From: Lethocerus indicus
Lineage: Eukaryota; Arthropoda; Insecta; Hemiptera; Belostomatidae
Length of the DNA stretch: 64,000 nucleotides
Assembly: GCA_019843655.1 (NCBI GenBank)
Contig: JACDQD010000002.1
Location: 6,148,585 to 6,212,584 of the forward strand
Direction of reading: 5' to 3'
In this document: in pieces, positions 12,404-25,298 of the stretch
Layout: every line of letters begins with the position of its first letter
Position numbering within the stretch: the first letter of the stretch is position 1
Notes under the pieces: generated by a model
The model's database searches: none
The model's input: the letters and a program-made list of their open reading frames with translations, nothing else
Told to the model about the DNA's origin: nothing
Made by a program: the position numbers and the translations under genes

Positions 12404-13495
12404 ACCGGTTATGTCTACCTCGTTCCACAAACATATCGTATTCGGTCGGATTTCAAGTCCAAACATTTTGTTCAGCCGAGTGAAGTCATATTATTTTAGT
12501 ACTTATTTACACGAGTGTTATGTCCTCGGTTTCGTCTGGCAAATTTTAATTCTGTTAAATTAACTGATAACATTCTCTGTAATTCTTGCTTCCAAAGCTC
12601 GTAAAGGGGCTATCGTACTATCGAAAAATATCAATGCGAGCCATTAAAGGGAAAAGTGTGTAACCATTTTTCCAATTGGATGCTCCATCGAAAACAACCA
12701 GGCCTAAGTAATTAAAAATTAATTGAGAGTCAATACACGGCAACCGTTGAAGACGGTTAACAAGCCTTAGCTAACAAAACGGAAGAAAACGGGGGTGACT
12801 TCAAGTTTTGTTTCTTGAAGTTATCTTCTAGGTGGCTAGAACATATATTTTAACTAGTTTAACAATTTCTATTTAACGAGGGTCGCTAAAAAACAGTAGA
12901 AACGAGAGATTTTCAACTATTAGAGTTACTGTAACCTCTCGTGTCTGTAGTTTACTGGGGAGATGTATTTTTTATAATTATAGAATTGATTTCTACTTAG
13001 CATAACTGTTATATATACAGAGTACAGTTATTTCCCGACAGAACTCAGGACGAAATACTTAATATTTACTGTTTGTTTCATTACCTGTGTAATGATCACT
13101 CGAATTTGTCTAATATACTCTGATTTAACAATGAGTACAAAAGTGATCACTCATAGTTTTAATTATCATTCGGCGGTAGTATCCGACCTGCTCCCATTTA
13201 ATCGGATCATATAAATATTTGCAATTGAAAGAAGATCCCGGTGGTGGACTTATCGTTCGAATTTCTTCAAACCGACTCTCACTAGCCTAATCCTATTACT
13301 GCGTTCGTCCTATCTCATTCCGTAGATAATTCTCAGTGATGTACGTCTACACGGGGCTGACCCGCTGTTTTTGTTATTGTTATTCGGGGGAAATTCCTGA
13401 TAAGTAACTAAAAAAAATTATGATTGAAACCCGAACAATATACAATACAGTAAAACGGGAGTTGTCCCTGCCCCGAGCTAAGAGAGTTTACTCAC

Positions 13496-13526
13496 CCAAA
13501 GGGTTTGTCACCATGGCGATAGTCAT
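13496..13526 (-). CDS. Candidate first coding exon, - strand gene
   Basis: On the - strand, ATG at 13526-13524 opens a short frame reading MTIAMVTNPL plus one base. It stops at a strong donor G|GTGAGT (GT at 13495-13494, phase 1). A second in-frame ATG (13514) has an optimal GCCATGG context. Upstream lies a TATA/initiator at the right spacing. The only earlier ATG in the leader is followed at once by a stop. The protein family is not recognisable; downstream exons (below 13.49 kb) were not found and may lie outside the window. Confidence 0.45.
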
Positions 13527-13655
13527 GACGCTGCTCTGTTAGTTGTGTAGCCAGCCAGTCGTGGAAGAGGAGACCAAGTCACATGACACAGATGACAGGA
13601 ACTAGCGAGAGAGAGATAGAGTGTGTGCGTGTATGTGTAGGGTTGGGCGTGGACT

Positions 13656-13692
13656 GACTGAAGCCGGCATCTTCAATCTTCGCTATTATATA
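13656..13692 (-). promoter_or_regulatory. TATA + initiator core promoter, - strand
   Basis: Read on the - strand, TATATAAT spans 13692-13685 and TCAGTC spans 13661-13656. The initiator A (13659) is 33 bases from the first T, close to the insect norm. The flanks are GC-rich and CpG-containing. It directly precedes the MTIAMV.. start. Confidence 0.55.
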
Positions 13693-13724
13693 GTGGGGCT
13701 CCCTCTACCGCTCGCCTCGCCGGT

Positions 13725-13852
13725 CACGTGAACCCCACGCCGCCGTCCCAATCCCTCTGTTTATCCCTCTCTTACAAATTAACTATCTATTTCAGTTTTC
13801 AGTTGTTACTCTTGTTGTGATAAACAGGGGGCGCCCCTCCCCCCCTCACGTG
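13725..13852. promoter_or_regulatory. Two CACGTG E-boxes
   Basis: CACGTG occurs at 13725-13730 and 13847-13852, about 66 and 188 bases upstream of the inferred - strand start at 13659. Such sites are bound by bHLH factors (Myc, USF/MITF or CLOCK-CYCLE types). Which factor, if any, acts here is not known. Confidence 0.4.
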
Positions 13853-14802
13853 CGTCGTAAAATTTGGCGCCGAAATAGATTAGCGTCATCAACCTTGCCC
13901 TTATGCTCTGCACAGGCGGTACCTACGTGTACTCTGAATTTATATACGAAGTGATCGTTTATTAATTTAACCCTCTACGGGCCGAAATTTTATTTTAAAT
14001 AAAAAATGGGGAATGAAAAATCAGCAATTATAAACCTATATATGCAAATGAAAAAAAATGATATTGATATTTGTTGTCTTGACAACGTTATAGGATTAAG
14101 ATTTATCCGCCATCTCACGAAAAAAGCTATAATTAATTCTCGATAAATTGAAATGTTACCTGAAAGTTACACGGGCCCATAGAGGGTTAACCTGTTTAGA
14201 TTAATAAGATATCTGTTTTGTGGGCCTGATAATTTCGCATTGTCTCCAGTCTCTGAGTTTGTGACTATTAGCGTGATTTTTCTATATTTCTGTACCCACT
14301 TCATCACTATTGCGATCTTATTGCGATATTATTTGATGTGGTGACCAACTTTTAACCTTCCCGAAGGTTCAATGCAAGAAAATTAAACACTTCTTTTACG
14401 TGGAAAGGGCTGTTTTTCTTTTAACCTGTGGAAAGTATTCGATACCGACTCAGATGCGGAGCTGTTGTAATTTCAATTAGAAAAGGGCAAATTCTTTGGG
14501 AAAGTTCCGACGAATTTCGGCGTCCACACCGGTGGACGATTTCGTGACCAAGCGGGTTCGCCCGGGGAGGGGCGGTTTAATCCGGGTAAGAGCTCCCAAA
14601 ATGTTATGTGTTTTAATGGAGTTATCGTTTCTTGGAAACTGAATAGGCGAAAACGAGACACGATATCTATAAAACAACGCGATGGTGAAACACTTCCGCG
14701 CCCTTAACGCAAATCAGCAAATCAATGGACGTATCGTGGTAATCATAAAAAATAAATCATTTACCGGAAAAACGCGAGTATTAAAAATTCGTGTATATAA
14801 AT

Positions 14803-14824
14803 TATATATATATATATATATATA
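14803..14824. repeat. (TA)n microsatellite
   Basis: About eleven uninterrupted TA units. Confidence 0.95.
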
Positions 14825-17800
14825 ATATTTTTCAGGCTACTAAGGTTGCTTGAGAACACTTTTATTTTCCTCGGGGCGGATTCATATTTTTAAAGTCATT
14901 TAGACCTCTAAAATCCCCCGCGATAAGATGAATATAACAAAGAGAACAATATAGAATATAAGATAATAAGAATCGAACAATTCCCTTGCCGAAAAGGGAT
15001 AAAGGTATCTGAAAGGATTTATTCTTGAAATCAATTCGAGGTCATTAGAGATTAGAGATATTAAATCGACTGAAAATTGAACTCTTCGAAAACGGGAGCA
15101 AAGGCTGACCGAGGATTTGTTTGCAGCCGGCTATCTATTGTTCTGGGGCTCAATCAAAACTGGGTGACATCGCATTATGTTAATAACAGATCGTGGCTGT
15201 GTGTACCATTCGTCATGCAGTGTTATAATTGATATGGACACAGCAGCTGGTGTGGATAAACATTGGCGCCAATTGTGCTATCGCAATATTAAGCCGACCA
15301 CGCTTCCGCCGCTATCTTAGGGGAAGCCGGGACTCATCTCTCGGTTCTTGCGACATCTCTTTCTCTACAGATGACTCAGTCACAAAGTGCAATATACGCT
15401 GTACCACTGCACTTTGTCCCGGCTGATATTTCTGCGCAAAACTCTGATTGTAGCCAGGAAGGAAACGAAACTATACTTTGCTCGTTTATACTGTTCATCA
15501 CCGGGTTTCATACTTCCAACATTACGCGATATCTAAAATACTTACAAATAGTCAATTAGCTAATTCTTATAGGATAAGCCAAGAGATGCTTCTTCTTTTA
15601 CGAGCCTCATTTCTACCTCAATTCAATTCAACTACAGGGAATAAACTAGGCTCTGGACTTTGAGCATTTATAAATTATCCTCTTTACTAGAACAGCTAGA
15701 GGCAGAACGGAAATGGTTAATAAAAGTAGTTTTCGGATCGTCACAACTGTCTTCTGAGTTAACAAAAATGATTTCGTTACTCTGCTGTGCTGATAGGATG
15801 ACACACTATATTACAGACGTGAGACCGCGAAACCTAATTATGGAAAATAATAGTACTGGATATGCTAATATGATCCATCCATCAATTACAACGGCAGAAG
15901 AAGTTTCAATGTAATAAGTGTAAAAAGTATAAACAAGTTTAATTGTTAAAATATGACCGGTAATGAAGACTAGTTGTTAATTGGAAAAAACTTGTTTGTG
16001 CTGGAAGTGTGATGGGGCAAAAAATCACTTCTTTTCATGAGACAGAAATTGATTTGGCCTACTTTTCTTATCGGCCGCTTGTTTATATACACTAAGAAGT
16101 CTGTTCTATTGTCCAGACGTAACAAGGGATCAGATACAGATAGTATCTCTACTTAAGGCCCCAACTTTATATAGTTTTATATAAAGTTTTATATGTACCA
16201 TTATAAAGACGCTGCTTAACAGAGAAGCGATGAGTTAGGAACGTTTAGCACGATTTTTCGCCGCGAAAGTGCTCTTAAGAAATCTATCATAATAATAGGA
16301 TTGACCCATTGCGAAATTAGGACGCTTATTTGTTGAGAAATCAATTTTTAAAATCTCCGTTTCGTTGACGTTAATACGTTAATCTTAATAGATTTTATTG
16401 AGGGACTAATCTAAATCCATCTGAAATATGGATCGGATTATTATCGATAAGTATGAAGGCTTTTGACTGTTGGTTTAAAAAATGTTTTTTTTACGTCCTC
16501 TGGGTATACAAATTTTATCCTCTGTACTATCTGTCATATTCAGTTGTGCGTTATAAAATGAATCAGCTGCGCTGATAGAATATATCATTGTGGCGTATGC
16601 AAACCACTAATAGGCAATTTTAATTCGTTTAAAATACAAAATTCAAACTGAAGCTCAATGCTAAACAATGTAATCTACACATGGAAAAAATGCTTCAAAA
16701 TTCAAATTATGAAATGTAATTTTTTCTTATTCCAAGTAAAGTTTCTCTTTGTAGAGGCTCTTAAAATGCTTCTTAATTGGTCCTCTTCAAGATCTCGACG
16801 CGCGCGACCTTGATATTTTACAACACAGGACGCTTGGCCCCTTCCTAAAATTTTTTCTTCCAATGTAAGATATATCGTGATATAAACAAAACATTAATTT
16901 TGTAACATTTTCCTATAGAAAATTCAATTATTTACCCATTAAGTACCAAATGAGCAAAAAGCCTCCGAGTGATTAATTTCATCCTATGACCCGGCGAGTT
17001 ATTTAATATTTTTATTAATAAGCAAATTTTTGAACGTCTATGATCTGTCTCGAAACTTTATACTTACAACGGGGAGGAGAACGGAGTTTATAAGTATATA
17101 AACAATTTAAATATGTCCCATCAGCGAATCTAAATAGGGCATAATTCCTATACCCGGAGTATTGCCCGATGTGAAATCCACGATTTTTGACTAAAATTTG
17201 ATTCATCAAATTCATGACTCATCATAAATTTGATTCATCATTCATATTACGATGACGTCTTTCATTTTTATCGCATTATTTGAGTGACTGTAAGAGATGT
17301 CTTCGCGACTTGGACCACCGAATTCAACTCCAGTGAAAATGGTTTCATCAACAGATCGCTGTGATGCCTCATTTCGGCCCAGAGAGATGGTTTCTGCTGG
17401 AAATCTAAGCCCACCGGGGGAAATTTCACATTTTGTGCCGGCCGGCCGGATTAGAGGTCTAAGTTGGGGAAACTCGGTTGAGCGGAGAGGAAGATAGTGG
17501 ATTGGCAAACAAACGAGATGATTTGACAACAAGCTCTTTGAGGGAACAATTGGGGCCCGGGCGTGGGTCGGCGGGCCACATCCTGGCCCCAAAACCGGGA
17601 ATTAGCCACAGCCTTCTTAACCCAAATAAGGCCATCTCTGGCCATTGTTTACGCTCAAACAAAATATGCGCCTTCGGACGACGAAAATGTACGTTTCCAC
17701 CGATTTCCGAAGTGCCGATTGAAACTAACTCGGCGTTTAGACAAAAGATCTAGCCAAGGAGTAACTGAAAGGGAATTTCGAAGTGGCCGCATATTATAAT

Positions 17801-17861
17801 TATGCAATATACCTATGTATATTACAAACACATCATGTATGTATTCAAAGAAATTTGTTAC

Positions 17862-17910
17862 TAGCTCATTGATCAGAGCGTCGCGCCGTTAACACGTCGA
17901 GTTTGAATCC
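17862..17910 (+). other. tRNA-like A/B box pair, possible SINE head
   Basis: TAGCTCATTGATCAGAGCG (from 17862) fits a pol III A box with the GCTC/GAGC D-stem of a tRNA. AGTTTGAATCC (17900-17910) fits a B box. CGTTAAC lies between them, as around an Asn-type anticodon loop. The T-stem and acceptor stem do not pair, so this is not a functional tRNA. A tRNA pseudogene or the head of an old tRNA-derived SINE fits best. Confidence 0.35.
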
Positions 17911-18478
17911 AGGAGGCAGGAGGAGGCTCGCTGACTACATGAAACTCTCAGTTGTATTGGTTCAAAATGTCCTTATTCTTGCAGAAAATTCAGAAAATTC
18001 TTCAATTATTCAGATAGATAGTCATCGGGATAGAATGAAGGCACTTCAAGAAATATTACTTATATTTCATATCAAATTTATATTCGAATGGGAGAGGGTG
18101 TTTTTCACCTTTTATGCACCTCTATTAACTAATGAATAGGAAACACACGAAGTAATACAAGTGCCAATTTTCGTATTTACACGAATGAATCTCAACTCCG
18201 AGCTGACCACTTCAAAGGAGCTCATAATAATTGATTTTATCTGACTCACTTATAAATTATGTCGAAATATGTTCGTTTATCTCTGATTGATTAACTGGTT
18301 GGAAACAAGTATTTAATAAAGCGGACGATTAATCTCCGTTTGTTTATTAAGCTCCATTATATCACATGATGCTTATTACAGGTACTTATTTCCAGGTAAG
18401 AAATCAGACATAACTGGCTATTTCCATTTCCAATTTCCATTCCAAGTCTCATATAGTTTATTTATAGAGAGTTATTAG

Positions 18479-18537
18479 TCTCTTGTTTTGTCTTGATCTA
18501 GAGCGTTTTCAGCTTCTTATCAATAGCGTTCGTTAAT
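18479..18537. repeat. Degraded repeat core
   Basis: TCTC.TG.TTTGTCTTGATCTAGA.CG.TTTCAGCTTCT...CAATAGCG follows the order of the family core (TCTCGCTGGTTTGGTCTTTTGCTAGACCGGTTTCGGCTGCTC..). Many substitutions indicate an old copy. Confidence 0.45.
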
Positions 18538-19764
18538 ATTACGGTTGGCATATTCGTTAATATGCTTCTGGTTGGCTTTGGAATAACCTATTGTAATAGT
18601 GTAATAGTAACCCAGTGTAATAGTAATCACCGATTGCTACAGAAGATCTGGTAAAAGTTATCTTTTCGCGATTCTGCACAACTGCAGTATATACGATATT
18701 TGATCGAGTCTAATGTAATTAGTTAAAGTGACAGTTACTTGCAATGTTTTTGTGATTGTACAATGTACAAAAGTTATTTACCGAATTTATCCATATCACG
18801 TCTTTACGTCTTTCGTCCCAGATAACATAACGATTGATAAAATGTGAAGATTGTAGGAAAATATTTGTTATCTTATACTTATAATTTTCTGTGGTTATTT
18901 CAAAGTTCTGCCATCTCATTTAAGCAGCAAAGCCTGCGGCTTGTGATGGGACAAGGACGACGGCGTGATCCCTAAGTCCCGGCACGAACTCGGCTCTCAC
19001 TACGTCATATTCGTTCTATTTAAATTCCGCTCCAACTTCAATGAAAACAGTTGAATAGATTGAGCCGGCATGCCGTCGCATACGTTCGTTGATTTGTATT
19101 TCTGGGATGATTTTTTATTTACATTCCAGATATAACCCGAACTTAGATTATGTGATAAATTATATATTCGCTATCGTCTCTTTTCAGATATGAAAATGTT
19201 TTTAGGCAAGCGCTGAACATACAAAATGCATTGTTTAAAGAATGTTGAACACATAAATTGATGTAAAATAGAGTATTCCATCTTAAATTTCTACTAGATG
19301 TAATATTTTAAACAGCATTCAATAATAATGCACCTTTAATTTTATTGTTCAATGTTTGGTATATATAGCTTGCTGTTTAATATAAGATTTACTTACAGTG
19401 GTATGTAATTTATAGTGTTACCAAAATTTACCCCAAAATATATAAGTATTAAGTATTTAATTTATTAAGTGTACACAAACAGTATGTAATAATAATAATC
19501 TATAAAAAGTAGGATTTTCTTAACATAATAGATAAACATTCCTTTCAACAGTATTATTGTTTTTATTTCGAGGTATGCCTTTATAATGTGTCTAAATCAT
19601 AAAGTCTTAAACATTTATATGCTGCATGGTTAGTGTCCATCCTTAAACATATTATTTTTGTTACTTATATTCCTTCTATGTGCGAGGTTTTGCATTCTGT
19701 GGAGAAGGATTTCTGATCAATCTAGTTAATATGAAAATAGTCCGTAGAAATTAGATATTAAAAT

Positions 19765-20202
19765 AGTTTAAAATACGTGTTTTGTGGTCTGCAAAGAGTT
19801 GGAATACCGTAGATTTGTTGTGTTTCTGTCTCCTCTCGCTGGTTTGGTTTTTTGCTAGACCGGTTTCGGCTGCTCGCCATCTTCAGTAGCGGACAGCGCG
19901 GTGGTGCGGACATGCACTTAACTAAAGTTTGCTGGGTGCACTTGCACCGATTAACTTTCGTCCCCCTGAGAGTGGTGCGGAAATGTACCTAACTAAAGTC
20001 CGTTGGGTGCAAAACAAAATTCCTCCCAACCCAAATAAGACAAACAACATCCCCCAAAACACAGTAAAACACACGCAATAAAAAACACAATAACAAGACA
20101 TATATATACACAGGACAAACAGACAACCACCACAGTACAAGTGACAGTGACAGTGCAGTGAGGATACCCAAAAACATTCAAAGTGCCAAAAGTGACTAAC
20201 AC
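19765..20202. mobile_element. Foldback/MITE-like element, copy B (one-armed)
   Basis: The left end is nearly full length (AGTTTAAAATACGTGTTTTGTGGTCTGC.., then the CTCTCGCTGG core and GCCATCTTCAGTAGCGG). The interior carries two related modules, CTTAACTAAAGTTTGCTGGGTGC and CCTAACTAAAGTCCGTTGGGTGC, separated by a CCCCCTGAGAG motif. The right side stops after AAAAGTGACTAACAC without the terminal arm, so this copy is truncated. No coding capacity. Confidence 0.85.
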
Positions 20203-21451
20203 TTTTTTTATACCATTAACTAAATTTTTTATACCATTTATAAGTGGTTAAATACTATTAAAGAAATATACCACTACCTTGTTGCTAAGTCACTGAAAGT
20301 ATTTCTCTGAGCTTAATGATTCTGACCAGGTTGAACTTTCAAAGGTTGAATTGTTTATGATTATTAGCACAGATTGTTAGAGTTAGTTAGTATATGTTTG
20401 GTGAATTCATTAGATCTCTTCACGTGTCAGAAATAAAATAAAATTAGTATAATTCTGTTACTGCATGCTAATAAATGGATATTAGATTGTGGTTTCTGTT
20501 TCTAGCTTGGTTAATCTGCATGTAGTCAATAATTGCATTAAAAATTGGTAACATTTATGCTAATAAAGACGGATCTTCCAACATTTTATAAATGTTGACT
20601 GTCATTTAAAAATATTATTGCTATCCATTTTTTATTATATGAAATATAGTATTTCATATCATAAAGCCCACCTAATATAAAATCAGGTAATAAATAAAGA
20701 AATACTAATAAACTTATATTTGATTATATCACTGAATATAAATTAAATAATATAGTTTAATATGAATAAAAATATGTATGTACAATAATATGTAATTATA
20801 TGTTCATAATACTATTCCCATAGATAATAGCTAAAAAGAAATACTTTTTTATAATTTAAGGAATTATTAAGTGTTACAGTATTATGAAAACATATTTTAT
20901 TATTAAATACAAATCACATAATCCCAGTTTCATCTGCCTAATATAAAAACTAATACCCTTGAGTAATCTGACTACAGAAAATATTAGTCAACACACATTA
21001 CACAACTACTATAATATGATTGCCTCTTTTATTACAGTTCTATATTTGAAATATATGTTTGATCTGTTGTCCCAGCATTTATTTATTGTCATTTGCTTAG
21101 TACTGAAGATATTGTGATATTAAAAATAACATGAAATACTTTACCTCTAAATTCTATCATGATTTCACAGCAAACATAATGTTTCATCAGATAACGTATA
21201 GTGAACTTGTGTACAATAAAAATCATTGTGGAATTAATTAATTCATATTTAAATGTTGTAACTGTTACATGAATATGTTACACCAAAAATATGAGGTTGT
21301 GTACAAAAAACTTGTAGGATATGTGATTGTGTGGATATAATAATTTTTAATAACATGCTTTAAAATAACCAGAAGCATTATTGTAACTTAAAAGATCTAC
21401 AGTTTTCACATACATTTCATATAATTTACCTCTCACTTTGTCACTGATTTG

Positions 21452-21508
<57 letters not shown>

Positions 21509-21826
21509 AAACTTTCAAATTTAAGATTTAATTCATAAAAATCGTATCATACTGTTCTGAATTTTTGTTGGACAAGGTTAAAGTTTTGAGCTGAATGACA
21601 AGAGAAGGGTTCAGAGGGAAGATGAGAAGCACTCTTGAATTAAGTGGAGCAGTTATAAAGAACTCAGGACTACCCCAGGGTCAAACCTTCCCAGGGATGA
21701 ACTCCATAGATTTTTTCTTTCTTAAAATCACAAATTTGTGATATTTTAAATATTTCCTTTGGTATATCACGCAAGTGCAATGTAATTTGTTCTAAATCAA
21801 ACCCAGAATCCATCTCAGTAATAATT
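20203..21826. other. AT-rich stretch, no gene seen
   Basis: Very AT-rich. It holds a short direct repeat of TTTTTTATACCATT near 20.2 kb and a long TA array at about 21.46 kb. No open frame or RNA gene is supported. Confidence 0.6.
21454..21502. repeat. (TA)n microsatellite
   Basis: About 24 uninterrupted TA units. Confidence 0.95.
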
Positions 21827-22508
21827 AGTTTAGAATTAGACCAGTTTTGTCGCCTGCGAGGGGTTGGAATACCGTAGATTTCGTGTGTCTCTTCTCGCTG
21901 GTTTGGTCTTTTGATAGACTGGTTTTGGCTGCTCGCCATCTTCAGTAGCGGTGTTAGTCACTTTTGGCACTTTGGGTGTTTTTTGGGCATCCTCACTGCA
22001 CCGTCACTTGTACTGTGGTGGTTGTCTGTTTGTCGTGTGTATACATATGTATCTTGTTATTGTATTTTTGGGGGATGTTGTTTGTCTTATTTGGGTTGCG
22101 AGGGATTTTATTAATCGGCTTAACTCTTTGTTATATGATCGGTCAAATATATATTTGATCACACAACTGGTCAGAACTATTAGGTTCTGACTTCCAAATG
22201 TATGACAGGAAACCAACCTGGTGTTGTGTATTTACGATCATAAACGTTTTCCTGTTGATCCAAATTTTATTGAAAAAAGTTTATTTTTGGTAATTTTGTA
22301 ATTCGTGTAAATGCACCCAACGGACTTTAGTTAGGTACATTTCCACCACAGTACCAGGTACAGTACCACACTCAGGGGGAGGTGGATGTAATATATAGCA
22401 CCATAAGTGACTAAGGCCGCTACTGAAGATGGCTAGCAGCCGAAACCAGTCTAGCAAAAGACCAAACCAGTGAGAAGAGACAGAAACACACGAAATCTAC
22501 GGTATTCT
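21827..22508. mobile_element. Foldback/MITE-like element, copy C
   Basis: Both arms are present. The left arm runs from AGTTTAGAATTAGACCAG through GCGAGGGGTTGGAATACCGTAG to the core. The right arm ends ..GAAATCTACGGTATTC. The interior (about 22088-22260) includes GATCGGTCAAATATATATTTGATC and TTCTGACTTCCAAATG. The same segment occurs in copy H in inverse orientation. The CTAACTAAAG module of copies B and F is also present, inverted. No transposase frame. Confidence 0.85.
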
Positions 22509-23550
22509 TCCTTATACTTTAACAGGAAATTTTTCCTTCCTAAGGCAGTTGTCTTAGTAGTTTCTTTTCTGTGAAGTTATGAAATTTTCATAAAAAATAA
22601 TGTTCTTACATCACCTTTTAATAGTTTAACAGGTGTATAATATAGAAAATAATAAACTATTTTAAATACTCTGTAATTTCATTAAAAAAATATACAAATA
22701 ACTTGTATACTTTGCGATATACATGCAATATACTTCGCCCGGAAGTCATTGGCAAACACTCTGATCTCTGATAATTATAAGATAATGTTCTTGGGAAACT
22801 TTACCTTGGGACATTGACGATATCTTGTATTTGCACGCAGACGGAAAGATCGCCTTTGAGATTTGCCGTTCGACAACTAGATATTAGAACGCGGTTCACA
22901 AATCTAGGTCAACTGTTTGCCTGAGTTTGTACAGTAAACTGTTGTCTGCATTTTAAACAATCTAAAAATAGAAAGAGTATAAATATTAAAACTTTTATTT
23001 ACCTGAAAAGCCTCAGAAGGAGTTGAAAGGAAACACTAACAATTAAAATCCAGAACCGGTGGGAATTTTAATAAGAATAAAACTAATGGGAATAAAACCG
23101 GTATTATTTTCAAATATTTATAAGTGAAAATAAGTAAATAGGTAACATATTTAGGAAGTTAAACATGTCGGTTACCGATGAAGGGTCCTATGAGAATTGC
23201 CATTACTCATTACTGTAAAGGTACCAGTACTATTTTTATTGTTTATATATGACGTACTCACAAATTGTATTAATCTGCATTATTGACTTGAATTCCTTTT
23301 ATTCAAGTCTGTAACTTAACTTTTAACTTGTTACAGAAACCTAATTGGTGCGCCTCCGTATTCTCTCCACATGACTTGCGCAATGTTGCTGAGTGATGTG
23401 CTCATTGAACGTTTCTTCATGTACCGATCCTTTATTGGATGTTGCACACCTCTATTGAATACCTTCTATGCGTATTACTTACCAGTGGCCGTATTATATG
23501 AAATATTCTTCGCAAAATAACATTTCTTTACACCGTGAAAAACGTATATA
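22509..23550. other. Stretch without recognised gene
   Basis: AT-rich sequence between repeat copies C and D. No convincing frame, RNA or repeat. Confidence 0.55.
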
Positions 23551-24001
23551 TTCGTGTGTTTCTGTCTCCTCTCGCTGGTTTGGTCCTTCGCTAGACCGGT
23601 TTCGGCTGCTCGCCATCTCGCCACAAATTCGCCCCGCTAATTCTACTAAAGGACCTCACCCGCCCAACCACCCCCTTCTTATTAAGCCCATTAACAAAAA
23701 TCCCATACCTCTCCCTCAACACAAAAAAGGCAAACATGCCCAAAAACACAATAACAAGACACGTATATATACACACGACATACAGACAACCACCACAGTA
23801 CAAGTGACAGTGACAGTGCAGTGAGGATGCCCAAAAACTTCCAAAGTGCCAAAAGTGACTAACACCGCTACTGAAGATGGCGAGCAGCCGAAACCGGTCT
23901 AGCAAAAGACCAGTCTAGCAAACCAGCGAGAAGAGACAGAAACACACGAAATCTACGGTATTCCAACCCCTCTCAGACCACAAAGCAGGTATGTTAAACT
24001 A
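23551..24001. mobile_element. Foldback/MITE-like element, copy D
   Basis: The left arm begins at TTCGTGTGTTTCTGTCTCC and is cut short after GCTCGCCATC. The right arm is complete to the family end CAGGTATGTTAAACT. The interior has CCACCACAGTACAAGTGACAG and a C-rich segment not seen in the other copies. The right arm repeats AGACCAGTCTAGCAAA, a small internal duplication. Confidence 0.85.
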
Positions 24002-24935
24002 ACATATCTTTATATTAAAATAATTTATTTAAATCTGTTTATTTAATACTGTTGAAAACTTTGAATCAAGACGATATATCCTGTTTAAATATTAACTGGT
24101 ACGATCTTGTAAAATAAGCAATATATTAAGGAAATTAGATTTAACACTAATTTAACATAGATTTAAAACTAAACAATACGAATATTCCAGATGTTTCTGT
24201 TTTCAAAGAACAAACAAATTAGATCTTCGAAATTACATATCATAACCGGAAAGGTAATGAAATCTAACCGTTATTAAGACTCTTACGATTTGAGCAATAA
24301 TATGTTAATAGAGTAAGCGGTAATTAAATATTTCTTAATGCGTCATTATTGTCTTAATCGGGTCAGTTTCATTCATATCTTGTTTTAAAAGCCATTCCGT
24401 AGTTCCGTCGGTTTCAAAGCAATGCAATCATCTCTCGGCCTGGACTCGGTAAATTAACGTTGCCTCTAATCGTTATAGCGATTGTTGTAAAGAGTTTGGC
24501 GCTGTTCACAATCTTTAGGCAACGCAGAAGATTACTTGTAAGTATTACTATTATTGTCATTTTATTGTGTACGCTGACTTGTTGTAGCGTTTGGGTTAAC
24601 TCTTGTAGATCTGAGCAATCTCAGGAGTAGATATGGGTAGCACAACATAATTGAGCTAGTATTCTACCATGCATTAATATTGCTGAAACTAACTTTGAAT
24701 TTGAAAGAAGACTTGCGAACTATGTTCATGTAACTTCAGAATGTCAACATAGCTCATTAAGAGGAAGAAAATAATTTATCAATACGAATTATAGGAAAAA
24801 AAAATTTTAATTGTAAATTTTTAAATGATAATCCTCTAAACGCATCACATGATTCAGGGTTCTTTGTTTTGAAGTTAGATATCTTTTATTTTTATATTAT
24901 ATATAAAAATAGATTTTTTCTAGGACTTTGGTCAC
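24002..24935. other. Stretch without recognised gene
   Basis: AT-rich spacer between repeat copies D and E. No gene seen. Confidence 0.55.
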
Positions 24936-24948
24936 AATAAATATGTTG

Positions 24949-25298
24949 CAGGTTTGTGGTATTCTGTCTCCTCTCGCTGGTTTGGTCTTTTGCTAGACCG
25001 GTTTCGGCTGCTCACCATCTTCAGTAGCGGTGGTAGTACTGTGGTGGTTGTCTGTTTGTCGTGTGTATATATACGTGTCTCGTTATTGTGTTTTATGTGA
25101 CAGTACAAATGACAGTGACAATGCAGTGAGGATGCCCGAAAAACATCCAATGTGCCAACAGTGACTAACACCGGTACTGAAGATGGCGAGCAGCCGAAAC
25201 CAGTCTAGCAAAAGACCAAACCGGCGAGAGGAGACAGAAACACACAAAATTTACTGTATTCCAACCCCTCGCGGACCACAAAACAGGTATGTTAAACT
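24949..25298. mobile_element. Foldback/MITE-like element, copy E with 13-bp flanking repeat
   Basis: A short copy. The left end is partly deleted (CAGGTTTGTGGT then directly the TCTGTCTCC core); the right end is complete to GGTATGTTAAACT. It is flanked by the 13-base direct repeat AATAAATATGTTG (24936-24948 and 25299-25311), which looks like a target-site duplication. Confidence 0.85.

Larger units (their letters stand above)
8357..13495. other. Long stretch without recognised gene
   Basis: AT-rich intergenic or intronic DNA. It contains a short degraded repeat core near 11.27 kb and a hairpin at 12362-12403. A weak exon-like segment (10344-10500) lies between a TTTTCCAG acceptor and a GTGAGT donor; its one open frame is not recognised. 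If the - strand start at 13.5 kb is real, this is its first intron. Confidence 0.45.
13853..19764. other. Stretch without recognised gene
   Basis: Mostly AT-rich. It holds a TA array (14.8 kb), a moderately GC-rich block (about 17.29-17.75 kb) with several short overlapping frames on both strands but no recognised protein, a tRNA-like promoter pair (17.86 kb) and a degraded repeat core (18.48 kb). A short direct repeat of TTTGATTCATCA lies near 17.2 kb. Confidence 0.45.

Noticed and set aside
17242..17753. Overlapping frames on both strands in the GC-richer block near 17.3-17.75 kb
   Set aside because: Several mutually exclusive frames, none with a known motif or good splice borders.
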